Source: Actinocatenispora sp036503555 (lineage in GTDB: Bacteria > Actinomycetota > Actinomycetes > Mycobacteriales > Micromonosporaceae). From it: DNA of 64,000 nucleotides. Positions 17,488 through 26,958 of the stretch are shown in pieces. The translations under genes and the position numbers were made by a program. Under the pieces are notes generated by a model. That model did not search any database and was not told where the DNA came from. It saw nothing but the letters and a program-made list of their open reading frames with translations. The stretch's first letter is position 1; each line of letters starts with the position of its first letter. The stretch lies in the NCBI GenBank assembly GCA_036503555.1, contig DASXWQ010000072.1:5641-69640 (forward strand), in the 5' to 3' direction.

Positions 17488-18170
17488 CGCTCCTCCGCGA
17501 GGCGGTACCCGCGCCCGTAGACGGTCTGCACGTAGCGCGGGGCCGTCGGGTCCGGCTCGATCTTGCGGCGCAGGTTCATCACGTGCGCGTCGACGGTACG
17601 GGCCAGGACGTGCTGGTCGAAGCCGAACACCTGGTCGATGATCTGGGCCCGGGTGAACACGCGCCCCGGTTCGGCGGCGAGGGTACGCAGGATCGCGAAC
17701 TCCTTGCCGGTCACCACGACCGGGCGCCCGTCGACGTGTACCTCGAAGCGGGCGGCGTCGACCCGCAGCCCGCCCACGGTCAGGACGTCGCCGGCCGGTT
17801 GGCCGCGGCCGGCGCGGCGCAGCAGCACCCGTACCCGGGCGGCCAGCTCCCGCGGGCTGTAGGGCTTGGTGAGGTAGTCGTCGGCGCCGAGGTCGAGCCC
17901 GAGCAGCAGGTCGTCCTCGGTGCTGCGGGCGGTCAGCAGCAGGATCGGGACGTCGGACTCGGCGCGCAGGATCCGGCACACGTCGAGGCCGTCCACGACC
18001 GGCATCATCACGTCGAGCACGACCAGGTCCGGGCGCTGGCCGCGGGCGCGGTCCAGCGCGGCCCGGCCGTCGCCGACCACGGCGACGGCGTGCCCCTCGC
18101 GCTCCAGGTACAGCCGGATCAGCCGTGCCTGTTTCGGATCGTCCTCCGCCACCAACACCCGTGCCGCCAC
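17484..18170 (-). CDS. OmpR-family response regulator
   Basis: The 228-residue protein has a receiver domain with the acidic pair EDD, the phospho-acceptor Asp in LVVLDVMMPVVDGLDV, the Thr of LLLTARS and the Lys of DYLTKPYSPREL. A C-terminal winged helix reads ARTVDAHVMNLRRKIEPDP then VYGRGYRL. I chose the GTG at 18170 because GGAGG lies 7 bases upstream; a GTG seven codons earlier would overlap that site. It is translated together with the kinase downstream and probably activates the divergent lipoprotein/ABC operon. Confidence 0.92.
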   Translation of the reverse strand: MAARVLVAEDDPKQARLIRLYLEREGHAVAVVGDGRAALDRARGQRPDLVVLDVMMPVVDGLDVCRILRAESDVPILLLTARSTEDDLLLGLDLGADDYLTKPYSPRELAARVRVLLRRAGRGQPAGDVLTVGGLRVDAARFEVHVDGRPVVVTGKEFAILRTLAAEPGRVFTRAQIIDQVFGFDQHVLARTVDAHVMNLRRKIEPDPTAPRYVQTVYGRGYRLAEER

Positions 18171-18326
18171 GTCCCCACCTCCGGGCGACACGGTACGGCC
18201 GGCGGTGTGGCGGCGGACAGGGCGTGCGGGCCGGCCCCACCGGTACCGGACGGGTTCTTCAACGGTTCTTCACCGGTCGGCTCCTAGCGTGGCCGCCGTT
18301 GGCGTACCCGATCCGAGGGAGACATC

Positions 18327-18860
18327 GTGCGTAGGTTCCTGCTGTGTGTTGCCGCGGGCGCGGCGTTCGCGGTGGCCGGCTGCGGCCAGGCCGCGGCACC
18401 GAAGGTCGCCTCGGCCGGCGGGACGCCGTCGGCCGCCGCGGCCGGCGACGCGCGCACCGCGTACGTCGACGGGATGCGGGACTGGGTGCGGTGCCTGCGC
18501 AAGCATGGGGTTCAGGCGTCCGACCCGGACTCGAAGGGCAGCGTCGAGTTTCCCGGCGACAAGGCGAAGCTGAAGACCGACCCGACGTTCACCGCCGCGC
18601 AGGAGGCGTGCAAGGACAAGCTGCCGCCGATGCCGGCCGACCTGGAGGACCACCCGAGCCTGTCCCCGCAGCAGATCGAGCAGCGCAAACGGTACGCCCG
18701 GTGCATGCAGCAGCACGGCGCCCCGGACTTCCCGGACCCGGGCGCGGACGGCAACTACCCCGACAGCCAGTGGGACCAGACGAGCGCCGGCGCCCGGCGG
18801 GCGACCCGGGCCTGCGCGTCGATCATCGGTGCCCCGACCGACGGCACGGGGCAGGGCTGA
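18327..18860 (+). CDS. Secreted lipoprotein
   Basis: The 177-residue protein starts at GTG and has a signal peptide ending in the lipobox AVAGC (Cys19). The mature part contains repeated RCLRKHGVQASDPDSKG and RYARCMQQHGAPDFPDPG motifs, a hallmark of small actinomycete lipoproteins encoded next to MacAB-like ABC exporters. Four further cysteines may form disulfides. It overlaps the adaptor gene (TGATG at 18858-18862). It probably assists the exporter at the outer membrane face or senses its substrate; this is inferred from context. Confidence 0.85.
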   Translation: MRRFLLCVAAGAAFAVAGCGQAAAPKVASAGGTPSAAAAGDARTAYVDGMRDWVRCLRKHGVQASDPDSKGSVEFPGDKAKLKTDPTFTAAQEACKDKLPPMPADLEDHPSLSPQQIEQRKRYARCMQQHGAPDFPDPGADGNYPDSQWDQTSAGARRATRACASIIGAPTDGTGQG

Positions 18861-19888
18861 TGCGCCGCCGGTCCCGTACCGTCGCGATCGTGGCCGGCGC
18901 CGCGGTCGTCGTCGCGGCCGCGGCCGTCGCCGCGTGGGGCGTCGGTGGCCGGCAACCGGCCGCGACCGGCGCCACGCCGCGCACGTCGAGCACGGCCACG
19001 GTCGCCCGCCGCGACCTCGTCACGTACGTCTCCGCCGACGGCGAGGTCGGCTACGGCGCCGCCACCCCGGTGACGTGCAAGGCGACCGGCACCGTGACAT
19101 GGCTGCCGGCCGCCGGCACGGTCGTACGGCGCGGGCAGCAGATCGCCCGGGTCGACGACAGGCCCGTCGTGCTGCTGTACGGCACGCTGCCGGCCTACCG
19201 GGAGCTGCGGAAGCCGGTCGTCGGCAACGACGTGCGGCAGTTTGAGCAGAACCTCGCCGCTCTCGGGTACGACGGGTTCACCGTCGACGACACCTACTCG
19301 GCGCTGACCGAGGCGGCGGTCAAACGCTGGCAGCACGACCTCGGCGTTCCGGAGACGGGCGTCGTGCCGGCCGACGCCGTCGTCGTCCAACCCCACGAGG
19401 TACGCGTGGCGCGGCGGCTGGTGCGCCCCGGCGCCGCGAGCCCGGCCGACGTGGTCGCCGTCGGCGGCACCACCCGGGTCGTCACCGCGTCGTTCGGCGA
19501 GAACGACGCGGACTGGGCCGAACGTGGCGCGCCGGTCACCCTCCTGCTGCCCGGCGGCGACACCGTCGGCGGCGAGGTCGTCTCGGCGAACCTCGGCGTC
19601 TCCGACAGCGCGCCCGCCGTCCGGGTCACGGTACGGGTGCCCGACCAGGACCGCCTCGCCGACGCCGGCACGGTCGTCGTCCGGCACGTCGCCCGGCGAC
19701 ACCGCGACGTCCTCGCCGTACCGGTGGACGCGCTGCTCGCGCTCGCCGAGGGCGGGTACGGCGTGGAGGTCGTCACGCACGGCCGCGGCCGGGTCGTCGC
19801 GGTGCGTACCGGGATGTTCGCCGACGGGCTGGTCGAGGTCGTCGGCGGTGGCCTGCGCGCCGGCACCACCGTGCGGGTACCGCGGTGA
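18860..19888 (+). CDS. Efflux adaptor with peptidoglycan-binding-like domain
   Basis: The 342-residue protein has an N-terminal membrane anchor (VAIVAGAAVVVAAAAVAAWG), a lipoyl/barrel-sandwich half (ADGEVGYGAATPVTCKATG), an inserted peptidoglycan-binding-like helical domain (DVRQFEQNLAALGYDGFTVD through AVKRWQHDLGVPETG, residues about 115-160), and a C-terminal beta-barrel. This is the adaptor layout found with MacB-type permeases in actinomycetes. It lies in one operon with the lipoprotein, ATPase and permease, each junction overlapping or nearly so. Confidence 0.88.
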   Translation: MRRRSRTVAIVAGAAVVVAAAAVAAWGVGGRQPAATGATPRTSSTATVARRDLVTYVSADGEVGYGAATPVTCKATGTVTWLPAAGTVVRRGQQIARVDDRPVVLLYGTLPAYRELRKPVVGNDVRQFEQNLAALGYDGFTVDDTYSALTEAAVKRWQHDLGVPETGVVPADAVVVQPHEVRVARRLVRPGAASPADVVAVGGTTRVVTASFGENDADWAERGAPVTLLLPGGDTVGGEVVSANLGVSDSAPAVRVTVRVPDQDRLADAGTVVVRHVARRHRDVLAVPVDALLALAEGGYGVEVVTHGRGRVVAVRTGMFADGLVEVVGGGLRAGTTVRVPR

Positions 19889-20586
19889 CCACGGACCCGA
19901 CCGGCGACGGCGAGTTGGTACGGATGTGCGGGGTCACGAAGACCTACCCCGGGCCGGTGCAGGCGCTGGCCGGGGTCGACCTGACGATCCGGGCCGGCGA
20001 GTTCGTCGCGATCGTCGGACCGTCCGGCTCCGGCAAGTCGACGCTGCTGCACCTGCTGGGCACGCTCGACGAGCCGACCACCGGCACGGTACGCATCGCC
20101 GGCCACGACATCGCCGCCCTCCCGGACCGGGCCCGCTCCGCACTGCGCGCCACCACGATCGGGTTCGTCTTCCAACAGTTCCACCTCGCGGCCGGCGTGC
20201 CCGCCGACGAGAACGTCGCCGACGGCCTGCTGTACGCCGGCGTACCGCGGCGGCAGCGATTGCGCGAGGCGCGGGAGTCGTTGTCCCGGGTCGGCCTCGC
20301 CCACCGGCTCGGCCACCGGCCCAACGAACTGTCCGGCGGCGAACGGCAGCGCGTCGCGATCGCCCGCGCGCTGCTCGGCCGCCCCCCGCTCCTGCTCGCC
20401 GACGAACCGACCGGCAACCTCGACTCCGCCGCCGGCGAAACCATCCTCGGGCTGCTCACCGACCTGCACGACACCGGCACCACCGTCGTCGTTATCACCC
20501 ACGACGCCCAGATCGCCGCCCGCCTGCCCCGGCGCATCGCGGTCCGCGACGGCCGCGTCGTCACCGACACCCGACAGGAGCGATGA
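19885..20586 (+). CDS. ABC transporter ATP-binding protein (MacB/LolD type)
   Basis: The 233-residue ATPase has Walker A GPSGSGKST near residues 48-56, a Q-loop FVFQQFHL, the signature LSGGERQRVAIARAL, Walker B LLLADEPTGNLDS and the H-loop VVITHD. The start is a GTG overlapping the adaptor stop. The sequence belongs to the family that energises MacB-like mechanotransmission exporters of lipids, peptides and antibiotics. It pairs with the permease starting three bases after its stop. Confidence 0.93.
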   Translation: MTTDPTGDGELVRMCGVTKTYPGPVQALAGVDLTIRAGEFVAIVGPSGSGKSTLLHLLGTLDEPTTGTVRIAGHDIAALPDRARSALRATTIGFVFQQFHLAAGVPADENVADGLLYAGVPRRQRLREARESLSRVGLAHRLGHRPNELSGGERQRVAIARALLGRPPLLLADEPTGNLDSAAGETILGLLTDLHDTGTTVVVITHDAQIAARLPRRIAVRDGRVVTDTRQER

Positions 20587-20589
20587 CCC

Positions 20590-21804
20590 GTGCGACGCGT
20601 ACCCCGGACCCGGCACGGACTGCCCCGGCCGGCCCGGCTGCTGCCGGCGGACCTGGCGCGGCTCGGCGGCGCCGGCCTGCGCACCCGACCCGTGCGGGCC
20701 GTGCTGTCGGCGCTCGGCGTGGCGATCGGCATCGGCGCGATGATCGCCGTGGTCGGCATCTCCACCTCCAGCCGCGCCCAGCTCGACCAAGAGCTGTCCC
20801 GCCTCGGTACGAACCTGCTCACCGTCGCGCCCGGCCGCACCCAGCTCGGCGAACCCGCCCCGCTGCCCACCGAGTCGGTCCGCATGGTCCGGCGCATCGG
20901 ACCGGTCACCGCCGTCGCCGCGACTGGCGAACTGGCCGCGCACGTCTACCGCACGGACCGCGTACCCACCGGGCAGAACGGCGGGATCGACGTACTGGCA
21001 ACCGATTCCGCGCTGCCGGATACCGTCTCGGCGGAGCTCGCGGCCGGATCGTGGCTCAACGCCGCCACCGCCCGCTACCCGGCCGTCGTCCTCGGCGCGG
21101 TCGCGGCCCGCCGCCTCGACCTGCCCGGCCCCGGCGTACGGGTGTGGCTGGGCGGTCGGTGGTTCGCCGTGGTCGGCGTACTCGCCCCGGTGCCGCTCGC
21201 CCCGGAACTCGACAGCGCCGCCCTCGTCGGCTGGACCGCCGCCCGCACGTACCTGGGGTTCGACGGCCACCCGACCCGCATCTACGCGCGCGCCGTCGAG
21301 GCGCGGATCCCGGCGGTACGCGCCGTCCTCGCCGGCACCGCCAACCCGGACGACCCCGGCACCGTCACCGTCTCCCGGCCGTCCGACGCGCTGAGCGCCA
21401 AACGTGCCACCGACGACACCCTCACCGCGCTGCTGCTCGGTCTCGGCGCCGTCGCGCTGCTGGTCGGCGGCATCGGCGTGGCCAACACCATGATCATCTC
21501 GGTGCTGGAACGCCGCGCCGACATCGGACTGCGCCGCGCCCTCGGCGCCACCCGCGGCCAGATCCGCGTCCAGTTCCTCGCCGAGTCCCTGCTGCTGTCC
21601 GCCCTCGGTGGCGCGGGCGGCGCGCTGATCGGCATCCTCGGCACCGCCGCGTACGCGACGGCCCGCGGCTGGCCCGTCGCCGTACCCGCCTGGGCCTCCG
21701 CCGGAGGCGTCGCCGCCACCGTCGTCATCGGCGCCCTCGCCGGCCTCTACCCCGCCGTACGCGCCAGTCGCGTCGCCCCCGCCCACGCCCTCGCCGCGCC
21801 GTGA
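20590..21804 (+). CDS. MacB-like ABC transporter permease
   Basis: The 404-residue protein has the MacB/FtsX layout: one N-terminal membrane helix after AVLSALGVAIGIGAMIAVVG, a large extracytoplasmic domain (residues about 55-270), then three C-terminal helices that begin ALLLGLGAVALLVGGIGVANTM and include the conserved ERRADIGLRRALGATR cytoplasmic loop. It starts at GTG 20590. With the lipoprotein, adaptor and ATPase it forms a complete exporter unit divergent from a two-component system, an arrangement typical of cell-envelope-stress or antimicrobial-peptide response loci. Confidence 0.92.
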   Translation: MRRVPRTRHGLPRPARLLPADLARLGGAGLRTRPVRAVLSALGVAIGIGAMIAVVGISTSSRAQLDQELSRLGTNLLTVAPGRTQLGEPAPLPTESVRMVRRIGPVTAVAATGELAAHVYRTDRVPTGQNGGIDVLATDSALPDTVSAELAAGSWLNAATARYPAVVLGAVAARRLDLPGPGVRVWLGGRWFAVVGVLAPVPLAPELDSAALVGWTAARTYLGFDGHPTRIYARAVEARIPAVRAVLAGTANPDDPGTVTVSRPSDALSAKRATDDTLTALLLGLGAVALLVGGIGVANTMIISVLERRADIGLRRALGATRGQIRVQFLAESLLLSALGGAGGALIGILGTAAYATARGWPVAVPAWASAGGVAATVVIGALAGLYPAVRASRVAPAHALAAP

Positions 21805-21850
21805 CCGCCCGCCGCCGTGGACGGACCTGCCGCGACCTACGCTGACGCGA

Positions 21851-22090
21851 ATGTCGAGCTGGACCGAGCACGACGTACCCGGTCAGCACGGCCGCGTCGC
21901 GGTCGTCACCGGCGCGAACTCGGGCATCGGCCTGCACGTCGCCACGGTGCTGGCGCGACGCGGCGCCGAGGTCGTGCTGGCGTGCCGGTCGGCCGAACGC
22001 GGCGAGCGTGCCGCGGCGGGCATCCCGGGCTCGCGGCTCGCGCACTCCGGCGCCCGCAACCAGACGTCTCAAATCGATCACGGTCGATGA
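21851..22090 (+). pseudogene. Short-chain dehydrogenase, N-terminal fragment
   Basis: The first 60 residues are the intact start of an SDR of the retinol-dehydrogenase-like group: MSSWTEHDVPGQHGRVAVVT, the nucleotide motif TGANSGIG and VLARRGAEVVLACRSAERG. After AAAGIPGS the sequence changes to unrelated residues and stops at codon 80, whereas the family has about 300 residues. The catalytic Ser-Tyr-Lys part is absent. This is a deletion remnant between the exporter operon and the glucanase gene. Confidence 0.78.
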
Positions 22091-22218
22091 ACCGCGCCGG
22101 CCCCTGACGTGTCGTTGTGCCGTGCGGTAGTCGCCGACTCACCCGATCGCCGTTCCGCCCGGGGCCGGGCCGCTCTAGCCTCGCGCAGAGTCTGGTCACT
22201 CGAACAGATGGGCGGGCG

Positions 22219-23823
22219 ATGACGTCACGAGTACGCCGATCCGGGTGGGTTGCAGCGGTCCTGGGCGCGGCGGCACTGGTATCCGTTGCGGTGGCGACGG
22301 TTCCGCGACCGGCGCCGACCGTCGCGGTCGGTCGGACGACCGCCACGCGACATGCCACGCCGACGGCGGGCGCGGCGCCGACGCGGGGGCGGTCCACGGC
22401 GCGGGCGGCGGCCTCGCCCTCCGCCGCGCCGGCCGCGGCGGCGTCGGATGCGGCGGACTGCAACCCGCTGCCGGTCGATCTGCCCGCGGCAGCGACCCTG
22501 CGCGCGTCGACGAAGAAGGTCTTCGCCTACTACTTCCCGCCGTTCCCGGTGTCGGTCGACAACGCCGCACCCGCCTCGGACAGCTACTCCCGCTGGCAGT
22601 ACTCGCACAACTCGCAGGGCGGTGCCTACGACCTCCGGGACCGGCCGATCGGCCGGAACCCGTTGAGCGGCAACTGGAAGCAGACGGACTTCGAGACCGA
22701 GGTACGCCGCGCCATCATGGTCGGCATCGACGGGTTCATCTTCGAGTACCACGACTCGGGTGACGCGCGGTGGAACCAGCTGCCGGCGATGCTCGCGGCG
22801 GCCAAGGCCGTCGACCCGGGCTTCCGCATCATGCTCGGCCCGGACTTCCCGCTCGGCGCCGGCGCCAGCACCGACCCCGTCGTGGACATCGTCTCCCGGT
22901 ACGCCAACGATCCGAGCGTGTACAAGCTGGACGACGGCCGCGTCGTGCTCGCGCCGTTCTACGCCGAACGCCAGCCCGCGACCTGGTGGCAGACCGTGCA
23001 GGACGGGCTGGCGGCGAAGGGCGTACCGACCGCGCTGGTACCGATCTTCCTGTCCTGGGGCGGCGGTACCGAGCACGCCGACTGGGACAGCCACGTCTAC
23101 GGCTACTCCTCCTGGGGAAACCGCTGGGTCAGCGGCACCGCCACGTACGCACGGGACAGCCAGGCGGCGCACGCCCGCGGCAAGATCTGGATGCAGCCGG
23201 CGGCGTTCGAGGACACCCGCGCCTACGACGGCCGGTACTGGGAGGCGGGCAACAGCGGGCTGCTGCGCGCCTCGATGCAGACCGCGATCGACTCCGACGC
23301 CGACTGGGTCGCGTTCATCACCTGGAACGACTACACCGAATCGTGGGTCTCGCCCTCGGCCGAACGCGGGCACGCGGTGCTCGACGTCGCGTCCTACTTC
23401 ATCGACCGGTTCACGACGGGCGGTGTGCCGACCGTGGCCCGGGACGCCCTGTACTACTTCCACCGCAGCCAGCGCACCGACGCCCCGTTCAGCGCGAAGC
23501 CGGTCGGCCGCAACGGTCAGCCCGTGACGATGGCGATCGCCGCCGGCGATCCGGCGACCAACAACGTCGAGCTGCTGGCGTTCCTCACCGCGCCGGGCAC
23601 GTTGACCATCACGCAGGGATCCACCGTGCAGACCAAGGACGCCAGCGCCGGGATGACCTCGTTCACGGTACCGATGGTCGCCGGCACGACACCCAGGTTC
23701 TCCTTGTCCCGCAACGCATCCACCGTCGCCAGCGTGACCAGCTCGACGCCGATCGCGGCCTCGGTGACCTACCAGGACATGATGTACCACGCGGGCGGCA
23801 GCCTCACCTGCACCCGCCCCTGA
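22219..23823 (+). CDS. Secreted GH71 family glycoside hydrolase (alpha-1,3-glucanase type)
   Basis: The 534-residue protein has a membrane/signal segment (WVAAVLGAAALVSVAVATVP), an Ala/Thr/Pro-rich linker to about residue 85, and a catalytic TIM barrel beginning KKVFAYYFPPFPVS with conserved GIDGFIFEYHDSGD, VPIFLSWGGG and AFITWNDYTESWVSPS. These are GH71 features, a family of mutanases acting on alpha-1,3-glucan such as fungal wall polymer. A C-terminal beta-sandwich-like region follows (about residues 420-534). I chose ATG 22219 because the upstream codons lack a signal-like start; GGCGGGCG precedes it. It stands alone. Confidence 0.85.
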   Translation: MTSRVRRSGWVAAVLGAAALVSVAVATVPRPAPTVAVGRTTATRHATPTAGAAPTRGRSTARAAASPSAAPAAAASDAADCNPLPVDLPAAATLRASTKKVFAYYFPPFPVSVDNAAPASDSYSRWQYSHNSQGGAYDLRDRPIGRNPLSGNWKQTDFETEVRRAIMVGIDGFIFEYHDSGDARWNQLPAMLAAAKAVDPGFRIMLGPDFPLGAGASTDPVVDIVSRYANDPSVYKLDDGRVVLAPFYAERQPATWWQTVQDGLAAKGVPTALVPIFLSWGGGTEHADWDSHVYGYSSWGNRWVSGTATYARDSQAAHARGKIWMQPAAFEDTRAYDGRYWEAGNSGLLRASMQTAIDSDADWVAFITWNDYTESWVSPSAERGHAVLDVASYFIDRFTTGGVPTVARDALYYFHRSQRTDAPFSAKPVGRNGQPVTMAIAAGDPATNNVELLAFLTAPGTLTITQGSTVQTKDASAGMTSFTVPMVAGTTPRFSLSRNASTVASVTSSTPIAASVTYQDMMYHAGGSLTCTRP

Positions 23824-23856
23824 CGCCGTTCGTCCGGATCGCGGGGACCCGCGCGG

Positions 23857-23879
23857 CCGGTTCGGTTCAGCCGAACCGG
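23857..23879. terminator. Bidirectional hairpin terminator between convergent genes
   Basis: CCGGTTCGG-TTCAG-CCGAACCGG forms a perfect 9-bp stem with a 5-base loop. It lies between the convergent glucanase and DinB genes and contains the stop codon of the DinB gene in its loop. There is no U-tract, as is common for actinomycete terminators. Confidence 0.6.
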
Positions 23880-24439
23880 TCGGCGATCGCGGTCAACCGC
23901 CGCGCGTACGCCGGCCAGTCGGTGGACTCGGGGACGTTGCTGTTGTTCGGCAGCAGACCCACGGAGCCGTCGAGCTGTTCGCGGAGGATGTCGGCGTGGC
24001 CCGCGTGCCGCTGTAGGTCGACCGTCACGTGGACGATGATCTGGTGGAGCGTGACCTCGTCGCCGCCCCAGTGGGCGACGTGTCCGGTCGCGTCCAGCGG
24101 CAGCGCGTCGATGGTCTCGTCGGCGAAGCGCTGCACGCGACGGTAGAGGTCCACGATCCCGGCAGCGGTCTCCGTTTCGCCGGCGTAGCAGTCGGCCAGC
24201 GGGTCCGGGCCGTCGGGCGGGACGAGCTCGTCGGGCGTCGGCCACTCGCGACCGAAGGTCGGACCGAAGTAGATCACCTCGGTGTTCAGCGCGTGCTTGA
24301 CGAGGCCCAGCAGGTTGGTGCCGGTCGGCGTACGAGGCAACCGCAGGTCACGCTCGGAGAGGCCGGCCAGCTTCCACAGCAGCACGTCCCGCGCGCCCTG
24401 CAGATAGTTCGTCAACACGTCCTTCGGTGCGGTGGCCAT
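23867..24439 (-). CDS. DinB-family protein (DUF664)
   Basis: A 190-residue four-helix-bundle protein. It has the DUF664 start (ATAPKDVLTNYLQGARDVLL), the first metal-ligand histidine in NLLGLVKHALNTEVIYFG, and the second histidine pair in LHQIIVHVTVDLQRHAGHAD. In actinomycetes these proteins are thought to be thiol-dependent (mycothiol) transferases that bind a divalent metal with three histidines; the substrate of this one is unknown. It starts at an ATG at 24439 and stands alone. Confidence 0.87.
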   Translation of the reverse strand: MATAPKDVLTNYLQGARDVLLWKLAGLSERDLRLPRTPTGTNLLGLVKHALNTEVIYFGPTFGREWPTPDELVPPDGPDPLADCYAGETETAAGIVDLYRRVQRFADETIDALPLDATGHVAHWGGDEVTLHQIIVHVTVDLQRHAGHADILREQLDGSVGLLPNNSNVPESTDWPAYARRLTAIADRFG

Positions 24440-24720
24440 GCGGCGCAGTCTGCCACGCCCTCCGGGCCGGCCAACCGGTCCGCGCCCGGTACCGACGTCC
24501 TTGCGGCTGAGTGCCCCTGGCCCACCCTCGCCGTCCCGGATCTGCACGTGGTGATGTGCTGTGCGCCGTACGCCGTTACCTGTGCGTCGTGCTGGGCTGC
24601 GTTGTGGCTGGGGAATTGAACCCCTGCACTGCCCGCCGTGCGCCAGGAGTGGCCGGATGTACCGCCGGCCGCGGCATGTGTGCACGCCTCCGAGGTGGCT
24701 ACCCGCTCAGCCGCGGATGG

Positions 24721-25191
24721 TCAGTCGACGAGGTCGGCCTCCCAGTTCGCACGTTGGATCTGTGTGTCGACGGTACGGAGGTCGCGGGCCAGGACGTCGG
24801 CACGCTGGCGCAGGGTGGCGACCGGCAGGGCGGAGAGCATCAGCAGCTCGGACCGCAGCTGTCGGCCCAGCCCGCGCTGGTCCTTGCCGGCGGCGGCGTC
24901 GGCCGCGGCGGTGATGAGCGAGTGCCGCAGGCGCAGCACGTCGCGTCGGGCGAGCGCGTCGGTGATGGTGACGTCGCCGTCGAGCCGGGTCGTGGCGTTG
25001 GTGGCGTTGATCCGGCGGATCAGGGATTCGAGCTGTGCCAGCGTCTGCTCGGCATCGGCCAGCAACTCCGCCGCGTCCTCCGGTGGCGTCTCGCCCTCCT
25101 GGTACCGGGCGGAGCCCACGATGCGGGCGCGTAGCTGTTCGACCCGGCGTACCGCGGCGGCGCGCTCCGCAAGACCCTCGGCAAGCTTCAC
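24721..25191 (-). CDS. DIP1984-family protein
   Basis: The 156-residue all-helical protein matches the DIP1984/septicolysin-like family along its length: KLAEGLAERAAAVRRVEQLR at the start, ESLIRRINATNATTRLDGD, ITDALARRDVLRLRHSLITA and the ending TQIQRANWEADLVD. Function is unknown; despite the septicolysin label no cytolytic activity is implied. The start is the GTG at 25191, with GGAGG ten bases upstream. The long antisense frame across it is a shadow. Confidence 0.87.
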   Translation of the reverse strand: MKLAEGLAERAAAVRRVEQLRARIVGSARYQEGETPPEDAAELLADAEQTLAQLESLIRRINATNATTRLDGDVTITDALARRDVLRLRHSLITAAADAAAGKDQRGLGRQLRSELLMLSALPVATLRQRADVLARDLRTVDTQIQRANWEADLVD

Positions 25192-25382
25192 CGGTGACCT
25201 CCATCCTGTCTGGGCGTCCAAGTATGCGGCGCCGCAACCCGCTGCGCGACCGCGTTCCGCGAGGCTTCCGCCGGAACCACGACGGCTGCGCTTCTACAAT
25301 CGCGGCGCGGCGCGATCGGCGGACAGCGCCGACGGTGTCCGTCCGGGAGTTCCCGGAAGACCGGGTGGCGAGGGTGGGGATG

Positions 25383-26899
25383 ATGGGCGATCTGGCGGCC
25401 CGGGTGGGGGAGCTGGCGGAAGCGTTGGCGCGCTTGACGGGGGATGCGGCGGGTGCGCTGAAGGTCGCCCGACACGGTGGGGCCCGGACGGTGCCGCGGT
25501 GGCGATGGAGCTGGTGTTCGGGTCGGCCGGGGCGTACGAGTTCCGGTACGCCCCGGGGTTGCGGTCGTTGTCGCCGGCACGTGTCGTGGTGGACGAGGAG
25601 TTCCGCTACCCGCATCACCCCGTGCCGGTGCGGTCGGTGCGTACGGTCCCCGAACCGGGGCCGACCGATCCGGCGGTGCTGGCGACGGTGCGCGGCCTGG
25701 TCGGGGAGTTCACCGAGCGGTACGCGCGGATCAAGACCCGGCCCCCACGGTTCGGTCCCGGGTACGGGGAGGACGAGATCGCCGCCGCGGAGGCGCGCAT
25801 CGGGGTACGGCTGCCGGAGGATCTTCGCGCGTTGTACCGGGTGGTGCGGGACGACATGGCCGAGCACGGGCTGCTGGGCAGGAAGTCGCTGATGCCGCTG
25901 GACGAGGTGGTGCGGGAGTACCTGGCTTCGGGGCTCGGGTCGTGGGGCTGGAACGACGACGTGTTCGGCGTCAACCGGGTGGTGCTGGAAAGCGCGCCGT
26001 ACGGGCGGATCCGCCGCCTGTCCCGTGGGGTCCGGTGGATCACGGTCGCGACCGACCGGGCCTGCAACTGGTGCGCGGTCGATCTGGACCCGGCGCCCGG
26101 CGGGGTGTCGGGCCAACTGTTCGAGTACGGCCGGGACCATCACGGCCCCGTCGGGTACGTCGCGGAGTCGGTGACGGCGATCCTGCGGGATGTGGTGGCG
26201 GCGCTGCGGTCGGGGACCTGCGTGGACGAGGACCCGGCCGAGGCGTACCTGGTGTTGCCGGAACGGATCGGCGCGGCGGTCCAGGTCGACCACGGCGCGG
26301 CAGTCGGCCTGGGGGACACGTCGGTCGCGGCGGCGGTCGCGACCCTGCCCTCGCCGTCCGACGTGCAGCAGCTGTACCTGAACGACGGCGAGCACGTCGA
26401 CCTGGCCGAACTGGCGCCGCTGCCGCGGCTCCGGTCGGTGCGTGTCAACCGGGCCGGAACGGTCGAGCTGGCGGTGCCGCACACGGTTCCGCTGGAGTCG
26501 CTGGAGGTCACCGCCGGCACCACCGGCCTCGCGCCGCTGGCCGGGCACCCGAGCATCTGGGACGTGACGATCGCCGGTACGACCCACCCGGTCCGGATCG
26601 CTCCGTTGCTCGACCTGCCGGCGCTGACCCGCCTCGATCTGTCCGCGGTCACGGTGCACGATCTCGACCTCGTGGCGCGGATGCCGACGCTGCGTGTCCT
26701 TGTCCTCGACCAGGCGCAGTGGCGGCACCTGCGCGAGGCGGGCGCCGTCCCGGAACGCCTCGCCGCGGCGGAGCTCACCGGAGCGCCGACGCTGGCCGAC
26801 GCCGTCGCCTGGGCCGGTATACTCGGCCCGACCCCTGCGGTGGTCCTGCGGACCCTGGTCGGCCGAGTCCCGGCACCCGCTGACGGGCATCGCCGATAG
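25383..26899 (+). CDS. SMI1/KNR4-like protein with leucine-rich tail, apparent frameshift
   Basis: The start MGDLAARVGELAEALARLTG (ATG 25383, behind GAGGGTGGGG) reads in one frame to about 25480 and continues in another as GPDGAAVAMELVFGSAGAYE. One extra G in the GGGG run near 25480 would join them as HGGGPDGAA, giving a protein of about 505 residues. The middle (YGEDEIAAAEARIGVRLPED, LRALYRVVRDDM) is a SMI1/KNR4 domain; the C-terminal 170 residues have LRR-like rhythm (LPALTRLDLSAVTVHDLDLV). SUKH-type proteins are often immunity or scaffold proteins. Without the correction, translation would have to start at about 25505. Confidence 0.68.
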
Positions 26900-26958
26900 A
26901 GCACGGGAGAACGGCCGCTCGCGCGGTCCGATGGTCCCCGGGCCGAAGGGAGTCCGAG

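Noticed and set aside
19294..21786. 830-codon minus-strand frame opposite the exporter genes
   Set aside because: Gly/Asp/Arg-rich low-complexity antisense of well-supported adaptor, ATPase and permease genes.
24540..24720. Possible complete tRNA gene
   Set aside because: Only a T-arm-like hairpin is present; no cloverleaf could be drawn in the 80 bases upstream on the minus strand.
24707..26890. 727-codon minus-strand frame opposite the SMI1-like gene
   Set aside because: Composition is Arg/His/Pro-rich and the plus strand has a recognisable domain; it also overlaps the DIP1984 gene in a different frame.
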